Assembly: GCA_015063655.1 (NCBI GenBank) | Contig: SVTU01000071.1 | Span: 1 to 7,375, forward strand | Length of the DNA stretch: 7,375 nt | Reading direction: 5' to 3' | DNA from: Oscillospiraceae bacterium | GTDB taxonomy: Bacteria; Bacillota; Clostridia; Oscillospirales; CAG-272 | Notes under the pieces: generated by a model | Told to the model about the DNA's origin: nothing | Databases searched by the model: none | The model's input: the letters and a program-made list of their open reading frames with translations, nothing else | Made by a program: the position numbers and the translations under genes | Part shown: piece by piece, positions 1 to 6,896 of the stretch | How the letters are laid out: every line of letters begins with the position of its first letter | How positions within the stretch are numbered: position 1 is the stretch's first letter

Positions 1-627
1 CTGCTGTGTATGGGTGTTGCTCTTGTTCTTGGCCTGATTTTGGCTCTGGCTTACACTTTCCGCACACACTATACCAAGAGCTTTGTGATCACACTGGCCT
101 TGCTTCCCGCTGTGGTTTGCGTGGTCATCATGATGGTCAACGGCAATATTGGAGCAGGCGTAGCCGTGGCGGGTGCCTTCAGCTTGGTCCGCTTCCGTTC
201 CGTTCCCGGTACGGCCAAGGAGATATGCACAATCTTCCTCGGCATGGGCGCAGGCCTTATCGCAGGTATGGGCTATTTGGCGTATGCCTCGCTCTTTACC
301 CTCGTTTTGTGCTTGATCTACGTGCTGTACAATCTCTTTGATTTCGGTTCTCGCCGCCGCTCGGCCATCAACAAAACGCTTACGATCACCATTCCCGAGG
401 ATCTCAATTACTCTAACGTATTTGACGATATTTTCGATGAATATACCAAGTCCCGTGAGCTTGTAAAGGTCAAGACCTCCAACATGGGAAGCATGTTCAA
501 GCTTACGTATCAGATCACACTTAAGGATGTGACCAGGGAAAAGGAAATGATCGATCAGCTTCGCTGCCGCAACGGCAATCTGGAGATTCAGATTTCCACT
601 CAGGACGCAACCGTTAGCACCCTGTAA
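1..627 (+). CDS. DUF4956 domain-containing integral membrane protein (5' end cut by window)
   Basis: The reading frame is open to the left edge. The first ATG (base 10) has no visible ribosome binding site, and the family usually begins some 15-25 residues earlier, so I treat this as 5'-partial. Counting from that ATG, hydrophobic segments lie at about residues 2-17, 25-43, 73-92 and 95-111. A conserved-looking FSLVRFRS motif at 57-64 and the glycine-rich segment after GTAKEI (67-72) are hallmarks of DUF4956. Residues 118-205 form a soluble, probably cytoplasmic, alpha/beta tail. No enzymatic activity is established for the family. It is often encoded beside VTC-type polyphosphate polymerases and CotH-like proteins, which suggests an accessory membrane role in polyphosphate or envelope chemistry; that role is inference. 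The stop lies 15 bases before the lipoprotein ATG, so the two are almost certainly co-transcribed. Family call is firm, function unknown. Confidence 0.85.
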   Translation: MLCMGVALVLGLILALAYTFRTHYTKSFVITLALLPAVVCVVIMMVNGNIGAGVAVAGAFSLVRFRSVPGTAKEICTIFLGMGAGLIAGMGYLAYASLFTLVLCLIYVLYNLFDFGSRRRSAINKTLTITIPEDLNYSNVFDDIFDEYTKSRELVKVKTSNMGSMFKLTYQITLKDVTREKEMIDQLRCRNGNLEIQISTQDATVSTL

Positions 628-642
628 TAGGAGGTACTGTGT

Positions 643-2268
643 ATGAAGAAGTTTGCCATTATTCTTGCATTCGTTCTTTGCTTCTCTCTCCTTGTCGGCT
701 GTAAAAAGAAGGGCGGCGGAGAGGAAAATCCGGGATTTGGCGAGGAGCGTCCCGTTCAGAGCAACGATGCCATGTTTTCCGACAGAGATTTGGATTTTAC
801 ATACCGTGATGAAACGGCCATTCAAGTGGTTCTCAAGGGCGATACCGCCGAGGCGAGCGATAAGTCGGTTCAGATTAACGGAAGCGTTGTAACGCTTACG
901 CTGGAGGCCACGTATATTATTTCGGGTAATTTGGATAACGGTATGCTTGTGGTCGATATGACCAAGAATGAAAAGCCTCAGCTTGTTTTCAAGGGGGTGG
1001 ACATTCACTGTGATTCCTCAGCCCCTCTGTATGTCAAGCAGGCAGATAAGGTGTTCGTTACCCTGGTAGAGGGAACGGAAAACTCGCTCTCCACTGGCTC
1101 GTCCTTTGAGGCCATTGATAAAAACAAGATAGACGGAGCTGTTTTCGCTAAGGACGACCTCACCATCAACGGCAAGGGAAGTCTGACAGTCGATTGTCCT
1201 GCAGGACACGGCATCGTTTGTAAGAACGACCTTGTTTTGGCAGGCGGCTCGTATGATATTACCGCTATCGGCCATGCGCTCAGCGGAGAGGACAGCGTTC
1301 GTGTGACTCAGTCTAAGGTGACGGCCAATATTGGCAAGGACGCTGTTCATGCCAAGAGCGATGAGGCGGGCGACCTTGGCTTTGTCTATATCGCTGACGG
1401 AGAATTTTCTCTCAAGGCGGGCGGCGATGGCATCAGTGCCACCTCCTCTGTGCAGATCAATGCGGGTAGCTTTGCCATTACCACGGGCGGCGGTGTTGCC
1501 GCTGCGCCCACCACCGATCTCAATGCGCTTGACGCTGTGAGCTGCAAGGGTATTAAGGCAGATAAGAATATCATCATCAAGGGCGGCGAGGCAACGGTGG
1601 ATAGCTGTGACGATGCCATCAATGCCAACGGAAACGTCACCATCAGCGGCGGTACGTATACGCTTTCAACGGGAGACGACGCCGTGACCTCTGATGCAAG
1701 CGTAGCCGTATCGGGCGGAACGGTTAAGGTTCTCACCTGTGCCGAGGGCTTTGAAGCGCCCGAGATCAGTATTTCGGGCGGAGACGTGACCCTTGCTGTG
1801 ACCAAGAATGCGTTGAATGCTATGGGTACGGGCGCAGGCTCGCATGGCAGGATCGATATTTCGGGCGGAAGCGTTTCCATCTACTGTGACGGTGACTGCT
1901 TGGATACCGACGGTGTTATCAAGCTTACGGGTGGTAATCTTGTGCTGACGTCCTCTGTCAACGGCGGAGCAACGGCACTCAATTGGGGCACGGAGGGCAT
2001 CATCAACGGCGGAACGCTGTTTGCCTTTGACCCGTCTATTGTCGGCAAGCCCTTTACCTCAGGCGAGCAGGGTTACCTCGTTGTGAACACGTCCAAGATG
2101 GAGCAGGGAACGGCTGTTACGGTCAAGAATTCCTCGGGCGGCACGGTGGCAAGTGTAACAGCTCCGCACGGCTTCTCCAGCATCGTGATCTCTCATGCGG
2201 ACATTACGTCAGGACAGACCTATCAGGTCATCGTTGGCAGTACAACGGTAAACGCCACGGCTGAATAA
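643..2268 (+). CDS. Beta-helix lipoprotein, carbohydrate-binding domain-containing (DUF4353-type)
   Basis: This 541-residue protein starts with a classic lipoprotein signal: MKK, a hydrophobic core, and lipobox L17-V18-G19-C20. Cys20 should be lipidated and the mature protein anchored on the outer face of the membrane. A charged, Gly-rich linker (21-45) leads to a domain at about 55-285 resembling DUF4353 proteins, including the stretches SAPLYVKQADKV (126-137) and AKDDLTINGKGSLTV (169-183). From about 196 to 462 the chain is a series of short beta-strand rungs marked by a G-G or related turn and acidic DDA/DGI turns, typical of a right-handed beta-helix. The C-terminal 75 residues look like a small beta domain. 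Start choice is supported by TAGGAGGT at 628-635, 7 bases before the ATG. 'Carbohydrate-binding' is a family label only; no ligand is shown. Eight cysteines follow Cys20, which is unusual for a surface protein. Confidence 0.85.
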   Translation: MKKFAIILAFVLCFSLLVGCKKKGGGEENPGFGEERPVQSNDAMFSDRDLDFTYRDETAIQVVLKGDTAEASDKSVQINGSVVTLTLEATYIISGNLDNGMLVVDMTKNEKPQLVFKGVDIHCDSSAPLYVKQADKVFVTLVEGTENSLSTGSSFEAIDKNKIDGAVFAKDDLTINGKGSLTVDCPAGHGIVCKNDLVLAGGSYDITAIGHALSGEDSVRVTQSKVTANIGKDAVHAKSDEAGDLGFVYIADGEFSLKAGGDGISATSSVQINAGSFAITTGGGVAAAPTTDLNALDAVSCKGIKADKNIIIKGGEATVDSCDDAINANGNVTISGGTYTLSTGDDAVTSDASVAVSGGTVKVLTCAEGFEAPEISISGGDVTLAVTKNALNAMGTGAGSHGRIDISGGSVSIYCDGDCLDTDGVIKLTGGNLVLTSSVNGGATALNWGTEGIINGGTLFAFDPSIVGKPFTSGEQGYLVVNTSKMEQGTAVTVKNSSGGTVASVTAPHGFSSIVISHADITSGQTYQVIVGSTTVNATAE

Positions 2269-2282
2269 GACAAACAAAATCG

Positions 2283-2321
2283 GCAAGCCGTCATGGTCGC
2301 AACCAATGACGGCTTGCTTTT
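2283..2321 (+). terminator. Rho-independent terminator after the lipoprotein gene
   Basis: A perfect 12-bp inverted repeat (GCAAGCCGTCAT at 2283-2294 with ATGACGGCTTGC at 2306-2317) encloses an 11-base loop. In that loop GGT/ACC could add three more pairs beside a single bulged A. It is followed directly by TTTT (2318-2321) and a pyrimidine-rich run. It starts 14 bases after the lipoprotein stop. The T tract is short, so some readthrough into the response regulator gene is plausible. Confidence 0.85.
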
Positions 2322-2340
2322 CCTCTTGATATCTGTGGGA

Positions 2341-2346
2341 AGGTGA
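2341..2346 (+). promoter_or_regulatory. Ribosome binding site that decides the response regulator start
   Basis: AGGTGA lies 9 bases before ATG 2356, a good spacing. It directly abuts the alternative GTG at 2347, which is too close for normal initiation. This favours ATG 2356 as the start. Confidence 0.6.
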
Positions 2347-2355
2347 GTGAATGAT

Positions 2356-3030
2356 ATGCTGCATATACTCGTGGTAGACGATGATAAAAACACAAGATTG
2401 TATATACAGGCGGTGTTAGAGCAGGCAGGGTATACGGTCACGACGGCAGGCAACGGAGAGGAAGCCTTGCGTGCCATGGAGAAGCGGAGCGTGGATCTTG
2501 TTGTGCTGGATATTATGATGCCTTGCATGGACGGATATGAGTTTACCCGTGTTGTGCGGGAGTTTAACGCAACGCTTCCCATTCTGATGGTGTCCGCCAA
2601 GCATTTGCCTAAGGACAAGCATAAGGGCTTTGCCGTGGGAACGGATGATTATATCACCAAGCCTTTCGATGAAGAGGAAATGCTCTTCCGCATCAAGGCA
2701 CTGCTGAGGCGTGCCAAGATCGCCAGTGAGAGGCGTATCGTGATCGGTGACGTGGTGGTGGATTACGATTCTATGACTGTTACCCGTCAGGGTCACGTGC
2801 AGGAGCTTCCGCAAAAGGAATTTATGCTTTTGTATATGCTGTTGTCGTATCCCAACAAGATCTTCACCCGTATTCAGCTGATGGATGAGATATGGGGCTC
2901 TGAGAGTGAAACGGGCTGGGAGACGGTCACGGTCCATATCGGAAGGCTTCGCAAGCGATTTGAGGGCTGGGGAGAGTTTGAGATCGTATCCGTGCGGGGA
3001 CTTGGCTATAAGGCGGTGAGAAAGATATGA
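2356..3030 (+). CDS. OmpR/PhoB-family response regulator transcription factor
   Basis: This is a DNA-binding response regulator of 224 residues, of normal family length. The receiver domain (about 1-115) has the acidic pocket D8-D9-D10, the phosphoacceptor Asp52 (VVLDIMMP), Ser80 at the switch position and Lys102 in TKPF. A linker leads to a winged-helix DNA-binding domain (about 126-224) with the recognition-helix segment VTVHIGRLRKR and the C-terminal GLGYKA wing. An in-frame GTG at 2347 would add three residues (MND), but the AGGTGA at 2341-2346 sits right against it, so I prefer ATG 2356. The stop overlaps the kinase ATG (ATGA), which implies translational coupling and a cognate pair. Targets cannot be read from the sequence; the adjoining membrane protein and lipoprotein genes are the obvious candidates. 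Confidence 0.93.
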   Translation: MLHILVVDDDKNTRLYIQAVLEQAGYTVTTAGNGEEALRAMEKRSVDLVVLDIMMPCMDGYEFTRVVREFNATLPILMVSAKHLPKDKHKGFAVGTDDYITKPFDEEEMLFRIKALLRRAKIASERRIVIGDVVVDYDSMTVTRQGHVQELPQKEFMLLYMLLSYPNKIFTRIQLMDEIWGSESETGWETVTVHIGRLRKRFEGWGEFEIVSVRGLGYKAVRKI

Positions 3031-4103
3031 AAAAAACTACGGTAGCGAAAAACAAGCTCAAGCGCATGCAGGAGAAAGCCCCCATCACATCCCTCACGCT
3101 TTTCTTGTCTGCCTTTGTTTTTGGCATTTTTGCCATTGCCATCTCCTTTACGGCCATCTGTGTGTGGGTACTGAATCGAGCGGGCGTGCTGGTAGACGTG
3201 GAGATCCGGTCCATCATTCTGTTTATGTCGCTTAACAGCTTGCTCATAGGCGGTGTTATGGCCTTTTTCAGTTGCCGAATCCCGCTCAAGCCGATCCATC
3301 AGCTTATTTACAAGATGAACTGTCTTGCTAAAGGGGAGTATCATACCAGGCTTTCCTTTGGCCCTTCGCTTTCCGCCAATCCCACCTTTGCTGAGATCAC
3401 TGAAAGCTTTAATACCATGGCCGAGGAGCTGGAGAATACGGAAATGCTCCGCATGGATTTTATCAATAATTTCTCGCATGAGTTCAAAACGCCCATCGTT
3501 TCTATTACGGGGCTTGCCAAGCTGATGGCAAAGGGAAACGTGACCGAGGAGGAGCGCATGCAGTATCTGCATGCCATCGAGGAGGAATCGTCAAGGCTTT
3601 CGGCCATGGCCACCAACGTGCTTCGCCTGACCTCGGTGGAAAATCAAGCCATACTTAAGGACGTAACGTCCTTTAATCTCTCCGAGCAGGTCCGCTCCGC
3701 CGTTTTACTGTTAGAGCCGAAATGGTCACGCAAAAATCTGAATATCGCCTTGGATTTTTTGGAATATACGGTAGAGGCAAACGAGGAGCTGTTGATGGAG
3801 GTGTGGATCAATCTTTTGGATAACGCCATCAAGTTTTCTCCAGAGGGAGGAACGCTGTCTCTTGCCTTGACGGAGAGCGAGCATTCGCTGTGCGTAGCCA
3901 TCGGCAACGAGGGCATCACCATTCCCAAGGAGAAACAGGAGCGCATTTTTCAAAAGTTTTACCAGGCTGATGAGTCTCATGCTACCATGGGAAACGGCAT
4001 CGGACTTGCCATCGTCAAGCGCATCGTGGACCTGCACAAGGGACAGATCTCGCTTGTGAGCGAGGACGGCTATACCGAGTTTCGGATTACACTACACAAA
4101 TAA
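3027..4103 (+). CDS. HAMP-domain sensor histidine kinase, partner of the upstream regulator
   Basis: This 358-residue membrane kinase should autophosphorylate and pass the phosphate to Asp52 of the regulator before it. Two membrane segments (about 22-49 and 61-83) flank an external loop of only about 11 residues, so it has no real extracellular sensor domain. A HAMP-like region spans about 84-137. The HisKA motif NFSHEFKTP contains the phosphoacceptor His151. The HATPase domain shows an N box (INLLDNAIKFSP, Asn266), an F box (IFQKFYQAD, 307-315) and a G2 box (GNGIGLAIV, 322-330). The G1 box is altered: NEGIT (294-298) stands where DxGxG is expected. The ATG overlaps the regulator stop by 4 bases, and GGCGGTGAG at 3012-3020 serves as its ribosome binding site. 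The tiny loop suggests it senses within the membrane or through a partner, perhaps the DUF4956 protein; that is inference. Confidence 0.92.
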   Translation: MKKTTVAKNKLKRMQEKAPITSLTLFLSAFVFGIFAIAISFTAICVWVLNRAGVLVDVEIRSIILFMSLNSLLIGGVMAFFSCRIPLKPIHQLIYKMNCLAKGEYHTRLSFGPSLSANPTFAEITESFNTMAEELENTEMLRMDFINNFSHEFKTPIVSITGLAKLMAKGNVTEEERMQYLHAIEEESSRLSAMATNVLRLTSVENQAILKDVTSFNLSEQVRSAVLLLEPKWSRKNLNIALDFLEYTVEANEELLMEVWINLLDNAIKFSPEGGTLSLALTESEHSLCVAIGNEGITIPKEKQERIFQKFYQADESHATMGNGIGLAIVKRIVDLHKGQISLVSEDGYTEFRITLHK

Positions 4104-4117
4104 CGCACAAATAGCTT

Positions 4118-4147
4118 AGAGCGGTGTAAAAAACACCGCTCTCTTTT
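4118..4147 (+). terminator. Rho-independent terminator closing the two-component operon
   Basis: A perfect 10-bp stem (AGAGCGGTGT at 4118-4127 with ACACCGCTCT at 4133-4142) has an A-rich 5-base loop and is followed by CTTTT. It begins 14 bases after the kinase stop and separates the envelope operon from the fatty-acid operon. Confidence 0.9.
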
Positions 4148-4176
4148 AATATAGTAGTATAGATGAGCGTAACAGT

Positions 4177-4207
4177 TTCGTTTCAGTTTATTTTTATGTG
4201 GTATAAT
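4177..4207 (+). promoter_or_regulatory. Extended -10 (SigA-type) promoter for the fakA operon
   Basis: TGGTATAAT at 4199-4207 is a perfect extended -10 (TGn plus consensus TATAAT). No good -35 lies at the proper spacing; only weak T-rich candidates (TTCGTT at 4177-4182, TTTCAG at 4181-4186) are present, at 19 and 15 bases. Transcription would start near 4214, giving a leader of about 44 bases before ATG 4258. It lies just after the terminator, where an operon promoter is expected. I saw no convincing FapR or FabT operator beside it. Confidence 0.75.
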
Positions 4208-4257
4208 CTTGTCGAAAAATGGTAGATTATCACAGATTCAAAGCTGGGCGGTGACAC

Positions 4258-5892
4258 ATGAATACACAAAGAATTGACGGAACGATATTAACCAAAATGC
4301 TGTATGGTGGAGCGGCGATGCTGTCTGCTCACGCCGCAGAGATCAATGCCTTGAACGTTTTTCCCGTGGCAGACGGTGATACGGGAACCAACATGCTTCG
4401 CACCATGGAGGGCGGACTTGCGGAATTGACAGAGGCCGAGGAGCACAGTATTGCCAAGGTTGCGTCAAGCTTTGCCAAGGGGGCCTTGCTGGGCGCACGC
4501 GGCAATTCGGGCGTGATCCTCTCGCAGATCTTTGCAGGGATAGCCACAGGGCTTTGCGCCTGCGAGGAGGCCGATGCCAAGGCCTTGGCCGAGGCTTACC
4601 GTTGCGGTATTGAAAAATCCTATGCTTCGGTGCAGAACCCCACAGAGGGTACGATCCTCACCGTGTTCCGTGAGGCGACCGAATATGCAGGGGACCAGGT
4701 GAAGACCGAAGCACCCGTTGAGGACTTCTTTCTTTGCCATCACGAGGAGGCCAAGCGGTCGCTGGCGCACACCAAGGATTTACTTCCCGTATTGGCTGAG
4801 GCCGACGTGGTGGATTCGGGCGGAGCAGGGTACGTGTATATCTTAGAGGGCATGAGACGGGTGTTGCTTGGTGAGCAGCTCACCTATGAGGGGGAGACGC
4901 ACGAAGAGCCACGCATCGATCTTGACAGCTTTACAAGAGACAGCGTCCTGTCCTACGGCTACTGCACAGAGTGTATGCTGAGGCTGACCACAGGCAAGGT
5001 CGATCCCGATACCTTTGACATTCAAAGAATTGTAGATGATCTGACGGAGCTTGGCGGTGAAAGCATCGTGGCGTATAAGCAGGACGATATGGTCAAGGTC
5101 CACGTGCATACCTTTATGCCCGGTGACGTGCTGTCACGCATGCAGGCGTACGGTGAATTTCTGACGGTCAAGATCGAAAACATGAACCTCGGCCATTCTG
5201 AAACGGTCAAGAGAGAGCCGAAGATCAGAAAGCCCTTTGCGGTGATAGCCGTAGCGGCAGGAGAAGGCATGGAGACGCTCTTTATGCAAATGGGGGCTGA
5301 TGTTGTGGTGCATGGCGGGCAGACCATCAATCCATCCACAGAGGAGCTGATCAAGGCCTTTGAGCAATGCGATGCGAGGGATATTCTTGTCCTGCCTAAC
5401 AATAAAAACGTTATTCTTGCCGCCAGGCAGGCGGCAGAGCTGTATGACAAGGCAGCCGTTCACGTTGTAGAGACAAAGAATATGGCGCAGGGCTATGCGG
5501 CACTGTCCGTGATTACCCCCGGTATCAAGGATATAAACGCCCTGCTCACGAGTGCCGAGCGTGCCGCAGAGGACGTGACGGACGGAGAGATCACACGGGC
5601 GGTGCGAGATAGCACCGTAGACGGAAGAGCCATTCGCTGTGGCGACTGCATGTCATTCAGTGCAGGGAAGCTCGTGGCCGTGGCACATACCCCCGAGGAG
5701 GCTGTCAAGTCTCTGCTGGAGGCCTTGGACACCGATCTGTGTGAGATCATCACCGTCTTTGCGGGAAAGGGTGTCAGCACCGAGGCTCGTGCCGAGCTTG
5801 CTGAATACCTGCAAGAGCAGTACGGCGAATGTGACGTGGTGTTCTACGAGGGCGGTCAGGACGTATATGAATATTGGATTGCATTGGAATAA
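4258..5892 (+). CDS. fakA: Fatty acid kinase catalytic subunit FakA (DAK2/YloV family)
   Basis: FakA phosphorylates a fatty acid held by a FakB (DegV-family) protein, giving acyl phosphate for phospholipid synthesis. At 544 residues it has the usual length. The N-terminal DhaL-type ATP-binding domain (about 8-205) carries NVFPVADGDTGTNM, whose Asp39 and Asp41 belong to the metal-binding set, the GARGNSGVILSQ loop (79-90), and DSGGAGY (186-192). The middle domain (about 225-315) shows YGYCTEC with Cys236, and VHVH with His282 and His284. Cys and His residues at the equivalent places bind zinc and matter for catalysis in Staphylococcus aureus FakA, as I recall. The C-terminal DegV-like domain (about 325-544) contains GGQTINPSTEEL and LPNNKNVILAA, and ends in GGQDVYEYWIALE. 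The start is supported by GGGCGGTGA shortly upstream. The small Asp23/YloU gene that commonly precedes fakA is absent here; the terminated kinase gene takes its place. Confidence 0.94.
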   Translation: MNTQRIDGTILTKMLYGGAAMLSAHAAEINALNVFPVADGDTGTNMLRTMEGGLAELTEAEEHSIAKVASSFAKGALLGARGNSGVILSQIFAGIATGLCACEEADAKALAEAYRCGIEKSYASVQNPTEGTILTVFREATEYAGDQVKTEAPVEDFFLCHHEEAKRSLAHTKDLLPVLAEADVVDSGGAGYVYILEGMRRVLLGEQLTYEGETHEEPRIDLDSFTRDSVLSYGYCTECMLRLTTGKVDPDTFDIQRIVDDLTELGGESIVAYKQDDMVKVHVHTFMPGDVLSRMQAYGEFLTVKIENMNLGHSETVKREPKIRKPFAVIAVAAGEGMETLFMQMGADVVVHGGQTINPSTEELIKAFEQCDARDILVLPNNKNVILAARQAAELYDKAAVHVVETKNMAQGYAALSVITPGIKDINALLTSAERAAEDVTDGEITRAVRDSTVDGRAIRCGDCMSFSAGKLVAVAHTPEEAVKSLLEALDTDLCEIITVFAGKGVSTEARAELAEYLQEQYGECDVVFYEGGQDVYEYWIALE

Positions 5893-5905
5893 GGAGAGGT
5901 AAGCT

Positions 5906-6886
5906 ATGACAAAAATTGTGATTGACACCAAGGGCGGAGACAAGGGTGCCTCTGCCGTGATCAAGGGTGCTTCTATGGCGCTTGATGCCTTTGATCAGCT
6001 TTCCGTAATGCTTGTGGGCAATGGCGAGGAGATACGCACGGCGTGTGAGTCGCTGGTCATGCCGATGAATCGAGTTGAGATATTGGATGCTCCCGATGAG
6101 ATCACCAATTACGATAACCCTGCCGAGGCGGTCTTCCGCAAGACCAATTCCTCCATGATCCGTGCCTTGATGGCGCTATCGGAGAGAGACGACCTGTTCG
6201 GTATGATCTCCTCGGGCAATACGGGCGCACTCCTGACGGGGGCGATGCGCCATCTGTCGAAGAAGGAGCGTATCCGTCCTGCCCTTGCCGCTGTTTTGCC
6301 CAGCCAGGGCGGTGGCTTTACCTGCCTTGTGGACACGGGTGCCACCATTGATTGCACGCCCCCCATGCTTCATCATTTTGCCAAGCTCGGCACGGCCTTT
6401 ATGGCACAGACCTACGGCTTGGAAAATCCCCGTGTCGGTCTACTTTCCAACGGAGCGGAGTCAAGCAAGGGAAATAAGCTTGTCAAGGAAACGCACGTGC
6501 TTCTTGCCGAGGACAATTCGATCAATTTTGTGGGTAACGTCGAGGGCAATACCGCTCTTGGCGGATGCTGTGACGTCCTTGTCTGTGACGGCTTTGCGGG
6601 TAATCAGGTGTTAAAGGTGACCGAGGGTACTGCCACACGTATCATCACGGATATTATGAAATATGCTCACAAGACGCAAAGTGAGGAGATCAAGAGGCTG
6701 GCAGGCTACTTGATGGGTATTTACGATATCGGCTCTCTTGGCGGCGGTGTGATTCTCGGCGTTGATAAGCCTGTTATCAAAACACGTGGCAATGCAGGCG
6801 AGAGTGCCGTGGTCAATACGGCACACATGCTACTGAATATGTCACAGAACAAGTCTGTATACGGTCAAAACACATATTCGATATAA
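5906..6886 (+). CDS. plsX: Phosphate acyltransferase PlsX, divergent
   Basis: PlsX interconverts acyl-ACP and acyl phosphate; the acyl phosphate then feeds PlsY for glycerol-3-phosphate acylation at the membrane. The 326 residues fit the family. Recognisable motifs in order are IDTKGGDKG (6-14; usually IDAMGGD), SSGNTGALL (102-110), RPALA (124-128), VDTGAT (142-147; usually LDVGAN), VGLLSNGAESSKGN (177-190), NFVGNVEG (207-214), VCDGFAGNQVLKVTEG (226-241), and a GGG-ILGVDKPVIKTRG segment near 279-295. Several positions differ from textbook PlsX, notably GAES for the usual GEEE-type run and an Arg before Gly295 where HG is usual. The ribosome binding site AGGAGAGGT overlaps the fakA stop and the gap is 13 bases, so translation is probably linked to fakA. 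A PlsX-like paralog with altered specificity is possible, but the adjacent fakA and degV genes favour the standard acyl-phosphate role. Confidence 0.87.
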   Translation: MTKIVIDTKGGDKGASAVIKGASMALDAFDQLSVMLVGNGEEIRTACESLVMPMNRVEILDAPDEITNYDNPAEAVFRKTNSSMIRALMALSERDDLFGMISSGNTGALLTGAMRHLSKKERIRPALAAVLPSQGGGFTCLVDTGATIDCTPPMLHHFAKLGTAFMAQTYGLENPRVGLLSNGAESSKGNKLVKETHVLLAEDNSINFVGNVEGNTALGGCCDVLVCDGFAGNQVLKVTEGTATRIITDIMKYAHKTQSEEIKRLAGYLMGIYDIGSLGGGVILGVDKPVIKTRGNAGESAVVNTAHMLLNMSQNKSVYGQNTYSI

Positions 6887-6896
6887 GGAGAAAACC

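Noticed and set aside
1386..1880. Minus-strand open frame of 164 codons inside the lipoprotein gene
   Set aside because: It is a mirror of the repetitive Gly/Ser/Val-rich coding strand, gives a low-complexity Pro/Ser/Ala protein, and has no own regulatory signals.
1700..1880. Recurring TCGGGCGGA words that could look like DNA repeats or a CRISPR-like array
   Set aside because: The copies are short, irregularly spaced and in frame. They encode the Ser-Gly-Gly turns of the beta-helix rungs.
2347..2355. GTG start for the response regulator
   Set aside because: It abuts the AGGTGA ribosome binding site with no spacer. ATG 2356 has a 9-base spacer and gives the usual short lead into the ILVVDDD strand.
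3006..3572. Minus-strand open frame of 188 codons over the histidine kinase gene
   Set aside because: It is antisense to clear HAMP/HisKA coding sequence and its translation matches no family I recognise.
4145..4165. AT-rich TAATATAGTAGTATAGAT as a FapR-type operator
   Set aside because: It is a partial direct repeat rather than an inverted repeat and does not match the FapR site well. It is probably spacer after the terminator.
5022..5450. Minus-strand open frame of 142 codons inside fakA
   Set aside because: It is opposite a well-supported FakA domain and its composition is that of a shadow frame.
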